From NCBI GenBank assembly GCA_030247885.1, contig JAPDRO010000002.1, positions 372,001 to 436,000 of the forward strand: 64,000 nt of DNA, read 5' to 3'. The notes beneath the pieces are model-generated. The model was not told the DNA's origin and did no database searches. It was given only the letters and a program-made list of their open reading frames with translations. Source of the stretch: Taxawa tesnikishii (nom. ined.) (taxonomy: Eukaryota > Ascomycota > Dothideomycetes > Dothideales). The translations under genes and the position numbers were made by a program. Below, piece after piece: positions 23,628 through 35,328 of this stretch (positions are counted from its first letter, which is position 1; every line of letters starts with the position of its first letter).

Positions 23628-26085
23628 TTACCACAACCCCGCCTTCGTCTCGTCGCAGTACCCGGGAGCAGGGGTCGCGGCGGCGTCCCTACCCATCCAG
23701 GACATGATGGTGAGTGCGGTGGTGTATCCCATGGTCAGGACGCCGAAGATACAGAGCGCAACGTCTGCGACCTTCTGCCGCGTCGTCGTGCTCACGGCGC
23801 GATAATGCATCATCGGCTGCGGTTTGACTCACGTTAGCTTGTTCTCTCTCTCTCTCTCTTCAGAAAAGGAAAAGAAGAAAAAGAAAAGAAAAGAAAAGAA
23901 AGAGTGAGGCTTGATCAGCGGGTGAGGCTTACCGGATAAATGAACACCAAAGGCACGCAAGCAAAGCTTCCCACAAGGGCGACGAACTTGTCCAAGTCGC
24001 CCGCGCCGGCCCAGGCGATCATCGCGCATAGGACCACCATAAAGAACCTAAACACGTTCTTCTTCCACTTGATCCACGGATTGTACTTGCCCGTCCGGCT
24101 GAACAACTGCTGGCTCGTGATCTCGATCGCGGGGTAGATCTGCAACGGCGTGGACAGCAAGATGGCCAGCGAGTAGATGAACTGCACGCCGTTGACGAGC
24201 TTGTTGTCCTGTGGCATGTTGAGGAGGATGACCGTCTTGGTCTTGGAGCCGTATGCGGCGTACGACAGCGCGCCCATGGAGATGAAGACGACGGTGATGC
24301 CGACCATGACGGCACCGAGCACACGCGGGAACTTTTCGGGGTTCTTCATGCCCGACTGAATCGGAATGATCAACCCAATGCCCTCGAAGGTGAAGATTGC
24401 GGTCCCGATGAAGAGTGTCCAGGAGTTGCGGTTGAAGTTGACAACGTCGGCGATGCCGTGGTTGGTGGCGAGCGTGAAGATGTCGTAGTAGTACAGATAG
24501 ACGAGGCCCAGCGCGATGAACAGGTCTGCGACAAGTGCGAGCTTCTGGATGTTGTTGATGTTGCGGTAGAGCGACAGCGGTAAGAACACAATCATCTGCA
24601 TCAGGATCATGTACTTGATGTCGATCAACGTCCGACACTTTGACACGGCAAGAATGAAGGCTTGCAAGTTCTCCGACACAAAGACTATGTACGCGCTCGC
24701 GAAGCCAATCTGCGAGATGACGAGGGAAAAGTTGATCAGGTTCCGGAAGTGCTTGCCGTAGATCTTTCCCCCATGTCACCGAATGATGCGTGCACTTTCA
24801 GTCGAGTGTTGACGAGGAGGATGAAGCACCAGAAAGAGAGTGCCGAGATGGCCAAGAGAACGATGTTGGAGAAAAGCATGCCACCGTTCAGGAACGCGCG
24901 TGGGAGGAAGAGCACACCGGTTCCGACAAAAGACTTGAGGAGAAGCAGAGCAGCACCGCCGGGACTTCCTTTACCGTGGTGCTCCTTTCGTTTCCGTCTG
25001 CGCTTGCCGGGAGTTTCTGGTAACAGCGCGCTATCCTCACCCCATTCGCCTTCTTCGCGTTCTTCTCCGTCCACTGCGGCGTCGGAAGAGAAGTACTCAT
25101 CCGGTTCCAGCACCTCGTCGTCTTCATCCAGACTCTCTCCGGCGAAGTGTCCGTACAGCGTAAGGAACTCGATGAAGTTGTTCGCCACGAACTGCGGTCG
25201 TGACCTCGGTGGTTCCGTGTAAGCGCGGTTGCCGGGTCCAGGACGGTTGACGTGGGAGGATGGTGCGGGTGATTCGGCCGTTCTCCGTATGAAGTCGCGA
25301 CGGAAACCACCAGGCTTCTTCATATTCGAAGTATCGTCGTCTTCGTCCGCTGGCTGGCGTGGCAGGCCAACACTGTGGCTCCGTCGTAGACGTCCTATGC
25401 GTTCGGCCTGTTCACGCTCCCGCTCGTCGGCGTACTTGTAAATGTGCCGTGTGGTATCCCCTCCCTGTAGTTGCAAGCTGGAGAACGCTTCGTCATCGAC
25501 GCCAGGCTCTGGAATCCTCTGATTGCTGCCTCGTCTGGGTGACCCACCAAGTTGAGCAGCCAGATTCAGATTACTGTTTGAATTGGCCTGTGATGGCCCC
25601 ACCAGATGTCTCCTCAATACCTGCACATCTTCGTAGTTCGCCGGACTCTTTGTTCCCACATCTTGCGATTGTGACCTATGATCAAAAGAACCGTAGTTGC
25701 TTCTGGGCTCTCTTCCGCCCAACAGTTCCGATCGCTGAGTGTCCGGGGACATGGGGCGTGCAGGCGGCGTTCCGAATCGAGGGGGACTGCGTCCGAGGGA
25801 GCCTCTGATTGCTTGCGAGAGCGAGGAGGTGCCCGGTCCGGAAACGGAAGCGCGACCTGGGGTGCCAGCAAGCGGAACCTGGCTCTCCGAAGCATCTTCG
25901 CTCTTTCCGGGCAATGGTATTTGCTGTACCGGCGGTGTGCCGCGGATTGGCGATGCTAGTCGGGCTGTTGATACGCTTCTTGACGGAGAATCACCGTAAG
26001 GAGACGCTGCGCGTGGAGGTGTCGAACCGGCCGGGATTGGACGAGCCTTCGACGGGCTTTCGGAGGTGCCGTTCGGTCGTGACAT
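23628..26085 (-). CDS. Vacuolar amino-acid transporter, AVT3/AVT4 type
   Basis: Exons 23933-26085 and 23628-23816 (minus strand), 780 residues with one one-base gap. Members of this family (PF01490, AAAP) export amino acids from the vacuole in yeast. A disordered Ser/Pro-rich N-terminus of about 390 residues is typical of the Avt3/4 branch and contains many possible phosphosites and an acidic patch. The membrane part starts at ALLLLKSFVGTGVLFLPRAF, then NGGMLFSNIVLL, FASAYIVFVSENL, IFTFEGIGLIIPIQSGM, and ends with CIFGVLTMGYTTAL: about eleven helices. Met 26085 (MSRPNGTSES) is chosen as the first ATG. The break is at C-run 24769-24773; one base gives GDMGGKIYGKHFRN. The intron (23817-23932) is 116 nt. 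Confidence 0.93.
23843..23905. repeat. CT/GA and AAAAG-type tract inside transporter intron
   Basis: A (CT)n run followed by AAGAAAAG-like purines on the plus strand makes up half of the transporter's last intron. On the coding strand it is a pyrimidine tract followed by GA repeats. The intron is about twice the usual length here because of it. Confidence 0.85.
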
Positions 26086-27203
26086 GATGGACGGACGTCC
26101 CAAATGCGTAGAGTGAAAGACAGAGTAGTAGTCGAGAAGACAGCCGTTGATTATATGGAGGACGGGAACTACACTCTAGTTCTTCAGGCCGAGTTTCGCG
26201 GAACCGTTGCAGGCGACGGTTGGGATAAGATGAGACACTGCCCTTCTGATAGCGGGCGTTAGCAGCTGATGACCGCGGGCAAAGTCAACCGAGTGCATGC
26301 ACACATTTTTTTCAAATGCGATGAGAAGGTTGGATATGTACAAATGCAAAGGGCAACACGTGTTTCGTTTCGGTTGATCTCGAAAGAAGAAGCATTGTTT
26401 CGCTAGCTTGAAACTGCCCGAAACGGAAAACTACGCAAAACCCGCGGGATCCATCGGAGAGCGCACCGCACCTCCGACCTTTGAGTTGTGAATAGGAGCC
26501 TGATATGCGTACCTGCAACCAACCCTTCTCGATGGTATTGATACAGTGTGGAGCTACATACGGCATACTTTATGTCTAGGTTGGTGTACCGGAAACTGTT
26601 GCATTGCGCAAGGTAGGGATATAGCGAGATCGATTGAAAGCCGCAAGCTCGTACATACAGATACCGGTGCTCAACTAGATGAACGACGCATAGACAGCAT
26701 GTTCTGGCCAGCCAGATTGTGTCCCTTCCAGATACCGGCTATCATGATGCTTCGATGGAGGAAACCCGTGAAGCGCCGAAACCAAATGTTCTCTCAAACC
26801 CGCCTGGTCGCCAAACAACGAAAACATCACAAATGAACGTGCTGTTAGCACTTTACTAAATCACTAGTCAATTTCACTCCAGCTTGACTTTAGAAGCGCT
26901 GTTCCGCGGCAGCACGCAATTAGTTCCATACGTCTACACGATTATCGTCATTTCGCCTGATTGCATCCTTGCTCCTCACATTGCTAAAAGAAAAATCGCC
27001 GAGCATACAATGCCAATGCTAATGGCTCGAGAAGCTGGCACATAATGAAAGCCAGATTTTCCGGCGAAAGATGCATAACCCACCTGACGCCGCGCTTGTC
27101 CAACCGTTGATCATTCTAGACGCCATCCATATAGACTCTTGTTATGCCGCGGACCGCGCCCATATCTGTGTGGGTTCGTTCTCGAAGCTGCAAGGACCTT
27201 GGT
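26086..27203. other. Gene-free 1.1-kb interval
   Basis: Lies upstream of the transporter start and downstream of the SWIB gene's stop. Frames such as 26546-26836 lack domain features and codon bias. It is moderately A/T-richer than its surroundings. I see no RNA gene or repeat. Confidence 0.5.
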
Positions 27204-28245
27204 TCACTCATCCAGAGCATAGAGATTCTGACTGAGGATTTTGTTCATCGTGAACATGTGCACGCGATCCGATTTGAAGACGGCGCGCATAGCATCATCG
27301 CAGCGTATCTGACGCCTGTCGCTAGGATCCTGGAGGTCCCTCTCTTTGACGTACTCCCAGATTCTCTTGACAGTCTGCGGACGCGAGAGTTGTGTCTCTC
27401 CAAGAAGCGCAGAGAGTGGCTCGGAGAGCCCCATAGGTTTCTGAATCTGTTTAGTAAAGCTGTTCTTTCGTAATGCAGGCTGCCTGTCACGCACGTTGAA
27501 ACCGCCTCCACCACCTCCACCTCTCTTCCCCTCTTTCCCGCTTTCGCTACCAGACTCCAGATCGCTGTCGTCTGCCGATTTGATTTTGGCAGCCGATTTC
27601 TCCTTCGTTGAGCCCTTTTCCTTCTTCACGGGCGCGCGCTTCCTGGTAGCTCCTCCTCTTGTTGGCCTCGCACGGCTGTTTTCCTCGGCCTGGAGACGTG
27701 CTGCAAAAGCAGCGTCATCGTCTTCTGCGCTTGTCTTTGTCCTCTTCTTCTTTGGCTTTGGTTCGTCGGCTACGTCTGAAAGGTCGGAGCCGTCCGAGGG
27801 ATTGCTGCGCTTTGCTGTCGATGCGGCAGGGCTGGATAGAGGCGATGACTTCTCACCAGCAGCTTGCTTCACCTCCTTCTTTATGCCGTTTGTTGTCGTG
27901 GGGGCAGGCTCGACGTCGCCATTCTTGTTACCACTGCTGGCATTCTCGAACTTGTCGAAGCGGGTGTGAATAAGCTCGTTGATGATATCCTTTTCTGAGC
28001 TCAGTCACAATGTAGTTGTTCTGCTTCGGATGATAGCTCTAACCTTCTGCTCTGTTAAGTCATAGCCGACGGCTTCTTGCAGGCCTTTCCGAATGCGTTT
28101 GGCGGATATGGTAGAGAGATCGCTCTTAGCGAGGATGTCGTCAATGATAGCTGCGTAGGAGGCTTCTTGTTCCGGAGGTACTGCCAAAAGCGAATCAGAC
28201 GGTAGCATGTACAACTTGGGACCAGACGGGGTCCTTACGCGCCAT
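27204..28245 (-). CDS. DEK_C / SWIB-MDM2 domain protein (UAF30/TRI1-like)
   Basis: Three exons (28239-28245, 28044-28180, 27204-27989) encode about 309 residues. The first exon is seven bases (Met, Ala and one base), giving MALPPEQEASYAAII. The N-terminal DEK_C helix bundle spans DDILAKSDLSTISAKRIRKGL to ELIHTRFDKF. A basic, acidic and Ser-rich linker with KPKKKRTKT, a likely nuclear signal, follows. The C-terminal SWIB domain contains LSEPLSALLGETQLSRP, VKRIWEYVKERDLQDP, DDAMRAVF and MFTMNKILSQNL. Yeast relatives are Uaf30 (RNA polymerase I upstream factor) and Tri1. The second intron's acceptor is odd: phase 0 requires AAAAG at 27990, or else CAG at about 27995 plus one missing A. Confidence 0.85.
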
Positions 28246-29198
28246 CTTCTCTACACCTAGACCTTGTGCGTAATGGGGTGGATCTCAACTAGGCGACTCG
28301 TGGCTTGACCGCTGAGACGAGGTGAGACTTCGAGGGAAGCGAGATGGTAGAATAGAAACGACGCTCTATGCAAATGAATATTTTATTCAAATGTTCAGAT
28401 CGGACTCCGGCGCGCGATCATGCGTGCTAGAGCATCGAAACGCGCGGGGTCGGTATACCACTGAGGACTAAAAGATATAGGACACTGCGCATGAGCTAGC
28501 AATCGGTTTGCCAGCGCAAGAAGTGAAGGGACGCAGCAAGTCAAGGCGAACTTGCTTGAGGTTGCATGTCGTGGGGCAAAGTTTAACGATTGCCTTGCGA
28601 CAATCGTTCGTTCGTTCATTGATCTTCTTAACGCGTGTGGCGCAGTTGTCTGGGTAGCCGACGAAGTTCGCGTTGAGCCAAGACCTGTTGGAGCAACTCC
28701 ATAGAACACCCGTACGTACTCATGATATTGAGAAGACCATATCGATACCATAAGTCCCTTCCGTCAATGGCCCGAACAGCGTTAATCGGACACTTGCTGC
28801 AGTAGCAATTTCAGTACTCATTGGGTTCTGAACGATAGAATCAAGTCGCCTTGAGCGAAGACCCCTGTATACTGTACAAGACGATTGCTCATACTGAGAA
28901 TCAATCATGTTGGTATCGTGAGTCGTCTCGATGACTGTACGGTACTCACCAGACTCCCGCCTTCTCATACACACTGCCTGATCTCTGCCGTATAAAGGCG
29001 CGCCTGCAATATCCTTCATGGTTGCTTCTGCCGATGGAGAAGTGCTAGACCCGCGCCAAGACTGTGGCTGGTGAGCAGCACTGTGCCACACTTTGTCCCC
29101 ACTTCCAAATTTCCAACACCGACACGGCGAGAAGTTCAGTGCAATCCAGCGTTGGCTCAAGGCTCAAGGCGTCACACTACATTCAACACTTGCACAAC
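28246..29198. other. Intergenic with a possible decayed minus-strand ORF
   Basis: Between the divergent SWIB and eIF3b genes. On the minus strand, 29020 down to 28395 has protein-like stretches (TLFGPLTEGTYGIDMVFSI, then ARMIARRSPI at the end) in different frames, with a possible GT-AG intron at about 28856-28947. No family is recognised and frames do not join cleanly. It could be a decayed gene or chance. The last 150 bases before 29199 should hold the eIF3b promoter. Confidence 0.3.
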
Positions 29199-31532
29199 AT
29201 GGCGCCCAGCTTCGAGAACTTGCCGGACGACGAAAACTACGAGGAAGAGGACATCGACTTCTCCGGTGAGTGTGATGCCATACGCACGCTACAAGGCGAA
29301 CTGCCTGGCTAAGAAATCTGCGACAGACCTCCACGAACAATATGAAGTGCGCATGGAAGAAGGCCTCGACGCCTTTGTCGTGTGCGATGGCCTGCCAAAG
29401 GTACCCGAGGCCAGCGTAGCGAAGCTCACAAACTTCATACTCAAAAGATTGAACACTGTCGGCAAGACCAGCGCTGACCACATCCTGATGCCTATTGAGG
29501 ACGGCGGAATGACTGGAGGCTATGCATTCGTCGAGTATGAGACACCGGCGCAAGCTGCAGCGGCGGTCAAGAGTCTGCACGGTTTCCAAATCGACAAGAA
29601 GCACACTATGGCGGTCAACAAGCTTACAGACATCGAGCGTTTCGGAAGGGAAGGCAGGATAGACGAGACATACCACCCCCGGAGATCGAGCCCTTTGTCG
29701 AGAAAGACCACTTGCGCTGGTGGTTGAGCGATGCAGATGGAAGAGATCAGTTCGTCATGTACCGTGGCGACAACGTTGGCGTATATTGGAATGAGAAGCA
29801 GGACAACCCAGAGCCGATCGTCGACCGTCAACACTGGACCGAGTCTTTCGTACAATGGTCACCCAAGGGGACATATCTCACTTCGATGCACGCGCAAGGT
29901 GTACAGCTGTGGGGCGGCCCATCCTGGAGCAGGCAGAAGCGTTTCGCTCACCCAGGCGTCAATCTTGTCGACTTTTCGCCAAACGAACAGTACCTGACAA
30001 CTTGGTCGCACCGCCCCATGCAGGTTGACGAGAACCATCCTGTGCTTTCTCTCGAGGAGGATGGCAAGAACTACATCATCTGGGATATCGCGACAGGCAA
30101 GCCGCTCCGCTCTTTCGTTACACTCGATCTACCCGGTCCTACAACAGACGCCGAAGGCAACCCTATCAAGAAGAAGTTGCAGTGGCCTGCTTTCAAGTGG
30201 TCCGCTGACGCTCAGTACGTTGCTCGCATGACACCTGGACAATCCATCTCCGTCTACGAACTCCCAAGGATGAACCTGCTTGACAAGATATCGATCAAGA
30301 TTGAGGGCGTCATGGATTTCGAATGGGCTCCGTCAACACCCCAGCGTGACGGCGTCAAGTCATATGAGCAGCTCTTTTGTTACTGGACACCCGAACTTGG
30401 AAGCAATCCGGCCAAGGTCGCTCTGATGAGCATTCCGTCGAAGGAGGTCGTCCGTACCCGCAACCTCTTCAACGTTTCGGATGCCAAGCTTCACTGGCAA
30501 TCAGATGCGGCGTTCGTCTGTGTGAAGGTCGATCGCCACTCCAAAAGGGGAAAGACCCAAGCTACCAACCTCGAGATCTTCCGTGTCAAGGAGAAGGGTG
30601 TCCCTGTTGAAGTTGTCGACGCTATCAAGGACACTGTTATCAACTTTGCCTGGGAACCTAAGGGTGACCGCTTTGTGCTCATCACAGCTGGAGAGATCCC
30701 TGCAGGCGCTGCTGTGCCACCAAAGACCGCTGTCTCGTTCTTCTGCCCCGAAAAGGCAAAGGGCAATGCTGTCGGCAACTTCAAGCTGATTAGGACCGTG
30801 GAGAAGAAGAACAACAACGCGATTCACTGGTCGCCAAACGGTCGCTTTGTGCTTGTAGCCACTGTTCTTTCTCAGCAGAGCTTCGACCTTGACTTCTACG
30901 ACTTTGATTACGAGGGTGATAAGGAGGAGAAGGACAAGGACCTTACCGCCAACCTACAGTTGATGGCAACTGCAGACCACTACGGTGTCACTGACATTGA
31001 ATGGGATCCATCTGGACGCTTCGTTGCCACCAGTGCAAGTGTTTGGAAGCATAGAGTAAGTCATTATGTTGTGCCTCCCTCTCGCGAAACCCCGGCTAAT
31101 CCATTCATGTAGATGGAAAATGGTTACCACCTCTATGACTTCAAGGGCCAGTTGCTGCGCGAGGAGCCGATCGATCAGTTCAAGCAATTCAGCTGGCGCC
31201 CACGACCGGAGCGTCTCTTGTCGAAGGATGAACAGAAGGCCGTGCGCAAGAACTTGCGTGAGTACAGTAGGCAGTTCGACGAGCAAGATGTCGCACGCCG
31301 CAACACGGCCAATCGCGCCGTCATCGAACAGCGCCGCCGTCTGCTCGACGAGTGGCTTGCGTGGCGCGAGAACACGGAGCGTGACCTTCGCGAGGAGAGG
31401 CAGGATCTCGGCCTCCCGATTCTCAGTCCCGAGGAGTCGGCCATCAAGGACGATGAGGAGAGCGGGGACAGCAAGGTTGTTGAAGAAGTCGTCGAGGAGA
31501 TTCTGGAGGAGAGTGAGGAGATTGTCCAGTAG
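29199..31532 (+). CDS. PRT1: Translation initiation factor eIF3 subunit b
   Basis: Three exons (29199-29265, 29327-31055, 31113-31532), 738 residues with one one-base gap. eIF3b (yeast Prt1) is the scaffold of eIF3, which loads initiator tRNA and mRNA on the 40S subunit in the cytoplasm. After an acidic N-terminus ([10 protein letters not shown]) there is an RRM ([35 protein letters not shown]), then a nine-bladed beta-propeller ([67 protein letters not shown]), and a C-terminal helical region ([14 protein letters not shown]) that binds other eIF3 subunits. The break at C-run 29676-29680 follows TYHP; one base gives [16 protein letters not shown]. Length and domain order match the family. Essential in yeast. 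Confidence 0.97.
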
Positions 31533-32597
31533 GATTAGGTTGGGCCTTTGATATTCTCTGCTTCACAGGAGGCGCCGTCAGAACAATGCATATGGCATGT
31601 CTGAGGTGGGAAATGTAGCACGAGACATGAGATAATTTCGTTTCCACGAAAGAATTCGCTCAGAACGTCAGTTATTTCAATGAAATCGAGCCGTTCAGTC
31701 GAGCCTTGCAACCTGTGGCGGTGGTCGAACAGGAGTAGCAGAGCTAGCAGAGATCGCTCGTCTAATGCGGTGCTCATAGGGCGCCTATGACTCGAGAGTG
31801 CTTGCCTCGTCTTCTCGGTCTGATGATGGTCAAGGAAATCGAGAAGACACCAATGGCGCCAACGGCACGAACAGACACCGACTCCTTCGTCCGCTTCGGG
31901 CTGAATCACTGTTCCTGAGTTTCCCGAGCAACAAAGTTCGATACCGCAATACTAGTTTAAGTAGGCAGCAGATACTACTATATGTTACCATGGATAGCTG
32001 ACGGAATTCGAAGTTTGGGCGGAAGACGTCAAGCTGCGTGACAGTGGAGTGAAAGGCTAGAAAGACGGGTCTGAAGTCCGCCTCTCGGGAGCAGTTTGGT
32101 GGCACTGCGGATTTCCGTCTTCTGCGGAGAGTGGCTGTACGGTTGTACGGCCGAGTAGGTGGGTGCAGCACCGACGGAACGTCGGCGGTTCGCTCGTGCG
32201 GCCTCCGACTCCTCTCTTGTATAGCGTGGCTTGGAAAATTGCCCGAAGGAAGTCGTCCGCGGCGTGCCGAGTGGAATCCCACCGGTACGTGAAACTGCAC
32301 ATGTGCACCTCAGGCGTCCAGCCCCAGCAACAGAGGACCAGTCGGGGTTTCGCTTGCCTGTCTCCCCGCCGCTAAACTAAACGAGACAATCTCACTCTGC
32401 GGTTACACTGACTTCAGGAAGCGCCACCAAGCAGCACACCAACGACCGCAAGATATAGATGCAATGTATATAAACGCCTTGTCGTGCCTGTCAGGCAAGT
32501 GGTCCAGTTGCACACTCAATCCTCCACTATCTCTTAATCATCCATACTCTTTCCACCAAGATCCACCAACATCTTTCTCCGAACTCGACAATCCAAA
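31533..32597. other. Gene-free interval upstream of NAD(P)-binding gene
   Basis: Frames are short and unremarkable on both strands. Immediately upstream of 32598 the sequence is C/T-rich (CCACTATCTCTTAATCATCC), typical of a fungal leader, with TATATAAACG at 32467-32476 as a possible TATA box 120 bases before the ATG. Confidence 0.45.
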
Positions 32598-33454
32598 ATG
32601 TCTTCCTCTCGTACCCTTGCTTTCTTCGGAGCCACAGGCGGTTGTGCAGGCTATTGCCTGTCCACCGCACTATCGGCTGGCTACACGTGTCGTGCATTGG
32701 CCCGCACACCGGAGAAACTGCTGCAGTCGATGCGTGATAAGGGTGTCGCTCAAGCAGCTCTCGACAGACATCTCACCGTAATCAAAGGCAACGCTAAGGA
32801 TGTCGGGGATGTGAAACGCGCCGTGACGGCTGAGGATGGCGAAGTCGTAGATACCATTGTCTTCGGTATCGGTGAGTGACTCTGCTCCTCCTTATGCCTA
32901 CATCTTTCAGGGGAGATGATGTCTAACATGGATCCCCAGGCGGCAAACCCAAATTAGCTTTCACACGCTCGCTCTTCACCATAGATGACCCCACAGTCTG
33001 TCAGACCGCCATGGCCACTCTTGTCACCGCTCTCTCCGAACTTCAACCAGCGAGGAAACCGCTCTTGCTCGTCGTCTCGACCACAGGCATTGGGACGAAA
33101 CGCGATGTGCCGTGGCTGTTTTACCCGCTGTACCACGTGTTCCTTGCGGTTCCGCACAAAGACAAGGTTGTCATGGAGAGTCTCGTCAAGAATGCAGTAA
33201 ACGACCATCCCACCAAGCCGGACAACAAGAATAGGGGTGGAGCGATCGGTGGATTTGTGATCGTGAGGGCGAGCTTGTTAGTGGACGGGGAGAGGTTGGG
33301 GTTACAAACGATTAGGGAAGGAAAGGAATCCGACAAACCTGCGATTGGGTATACGATTCGTAGGAGTGACGTGGGCAATTGGTTGTTTGAGAGGTGCATA
33401 AGGGACGGGGTGCAGAAGGGTCTGATGGGGGAAGCAGTCACGATTACTTATTGA
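32598..33454 (+). CDS. NAD(P)-binding Rossmann-fold (NmrA/SDR-like) protein
   Basis: Exons 32598-32871 and 32940-33454 give 262 residues without any frame break. The N-terminus TLAFFGATGGCAGYC holds the glycine-rich dinucleotide motif (GATGGCAG) of the atypical SDR / NAD(P)H-binding family (PF13460). YTCRALARTPEKL follows as the beta-2 region whose Arg usually favours NADP. Later motifs are LLLVVSTTGIG and GFVIVRASLLVDGE. There is no classical YxxxK catalytic pair, so it may be a redox sensor or an uncharacterised reductase. A 68-nt intron interrupts FGIGGKPKL. Confidence 0.85.
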
Positions 33455-34627
33455 GCAAGACGAGGGTGAGAGTGTTAGGAGATGTACTTGAGTGCTGTTG
33501 GTTGTCTTCATTTGTATTGGCGAAAAAGGAACGGGGAGTCGTACGTTCTTACACTTTGCTTACCATTGCTAGTAAGGAGAAATGGACAAATTAACGAGAG
33601 TGTGCCTTGTTCTGAACAATTGTCGTGACGCGGATACCTGAGTGGTGCACTAATTTCACTGATCGTTTACCCTATCTCTATCTTTTCTTTTTCTTCTTTC
33701 CTTACATGCAATTGTACTTTAATTGACCCGTATTCAGTACTCGGAGAGACGAGCGTCTGAGATGTGCTTCTCGTGAACACGGTTGTTGTAGGCACACCCC
33801 GCGGACTCGTTTCCATTGGACGCAGTTCCAGCGGACTGCGTTCCCGATGTACGGATTGGGTTCTAGCGGACTGAGTTCCAGGCACGATGAGACGTATCCC
33901 CGTTAAGAGTCCAGGGATGGATGAGCTTCCATTCTCGTGTTTCTGACCAATAGGAAAGTCATCTTGTTCTCTCATTGCGGTCTCGTCTCCGAGTGACGGG
34001 CCCAGTGCCGGGACAAAAAGTTTCACGACGGATTCAGTTCCGGTCATGAAATTTGAAAAGGTATAAAACTGCGCTCCCCACTTCGAGAGAGCGCAACGCT
34101 TCCAGTCCGTCACGTGACCGTTTTGCGTCTCCTTACAACAGAGCATTGTCGATTACGCGATCTACTCTAGGCTAAGGGGAAGTCTCTTGGAGGTATCTAC
34201 TGGAGAAGCCTCTTGCAAAAAGGTGAACTACATTCCGAGAAAGGCCGTACAGCTGGCCTTGGAGACGATGGATGCCATCGAGCATGTCTACCTACCTAGA
34301 AGGTTGCCAACATAAGGCACACGGAGAAACACACACAGTCTGTGCTCGACTCGCACTTTGTTCCATATGCCCTATATACGCATATGCATACAAAAACCTG
34401 TAGCAGCAGGAAGGAAGTTGGTACTCTACAGCCACAAGCACATCACAAAAGGTCCGTGCTGTGGAGGAAGAGGTTCGTTACTTAATCAGACATGCCCCGC
34501 GATAACTGCTCTGATACCTCCATACCTAAGGTACCCTGCACCTGCGCGACCTACTACGTCACCGTCGTTTACCTGCTACAGAGATCAGTACTGGGCTGCA
34601 CTCTGGTAGCCGAGACGCACCGCAACC
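33455..34627. other. Intergenic, contains 14-nt repeat cluster
   Basis: Between the NAD(P)-binding gene and Shr3. Apart from the repeat cluster at 33801-34041 no gene is supported; the 159-codon minus-strand frame across it (34146 to 33667) is repeat-driven and has no domain. CATATGCCCTATATACGCATATGC-like sequence near 34364 may include a TATA element for Shr3. Confidence 0.45.
33801..34041. repeat. Cluster of degenerate GCGGACT-N-GTTCC repeats
   Basis: Copies start at 33801 (GCGGACTCGTTTCC), 33817 (TGGACGCAGTTCC), 33831 (GCGGACTGCGTTCC), 33852 (CGGATTGGGTTC), 33866 (GCGGACTGAGTTCC) and 34029 (CGGATTCAGTTCC). The core GGACT..AGTTCC is nearly palindromic. Spacing of the first five is 14-21 nt. 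It could be a decayed minisatellite or an array of regulator sites upstream of Shr3. Confidence 0.7.
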
Positions 34628-35328
34628 ATGGCGAAGATATCACCTTTCGCGACCTTCCTCATCATAGGCCGTGAGTTTAGACCACATGACCACGCACAAT
34701 TTTCGACTCGCTAGCTAACACCCTCTCCAGCGACCTGTTTCTTCCTCGGGATCCTCTTTGCCTCCTTCCCCTACGACTACAACGTCCTCTGGACCACCCC
34801 CCAGCGCGACCGGACCTGGCCCCCAATGTGGACCCGCGCGAGCCGTACTATGCGCTTCTGGAGAACCACCTGAAGTTCATTCACGCATCGCCGCCAATCA
34901 TCTCACGTGTCTTGCACATCGTGATCGGTACGGGTCTGCTTGGCTTCATGCTCAAGTTGTACAAGCCCAGCGAGGCCAACATGCTCTTTGACGGCGCCAG
35001 TCTTGTGCTTTATATGTGCGGCATCACTGTCTACATTGCCAACATAGTCAAGGGACTGCGCATTGTCACGGATGGTACGTACAATCAGGAGCTGGTCGAA
35101 GGCGAGAAGGAGGTGGCTGGTGTGGACTACATTGGCAGAGAGGATTCGTTGAAGGTGTTGGCGGCAAGCAACACGATCCTGGCACTTGTTCTGGTGGGTG
35201 TTCTGGTGTTGCAGGCAGGGCAGTGGTACGCGCAGAAGAAGGAAGATGCCGAGATTGAGGAGATGGATCGCGCGAGAGACGAGAAGAAGAAGCAAAAGGT
35301 TGAAGCGGCAGGAAAGAAGAAACAGTAA
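34628..35328 (+). CDS. SHR3: Shr3-type ER packaging chaperone
   Basis: Exons 34628-34670 and 34731-35328 encode 213 residues with one one-base gap. Shr3 sits in the ER membrane, prevents misfolding of amino-acid permeases and helps load them into COPII vesicles. The sequence shows four hydrophobic segments: the start through CFFLGILFASFPYDY, HIVIGTGLLGFMLKLY, LVLYMCGITVYIANIVKGL and LALVLVGVLVLQAGQW. The conserved NHLKFIHASPPIISR and KPSEANMLFDGASL lie between them, and the charged tail is lysine-rich (KKKQKVEAAGKKKQ), fitting ER retention and COPII contact. The break at C-run 34797-34802 after VLWTTP is cured by one base. The first exon is 43 nt. Confidence 0.93.

Noticed and set aside
28395-29020. 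Minus-strand transcription-factor-like gene
   Set aside because: A few stretches look protein-like, but frames do not join with plausible introns and no domain motif could be named.
33667-34146. Minus-strand 159-codon frame as a gene
   Set aside because: Much of it is encoded by the 14-nt repeat cluster, and it shows no family features.
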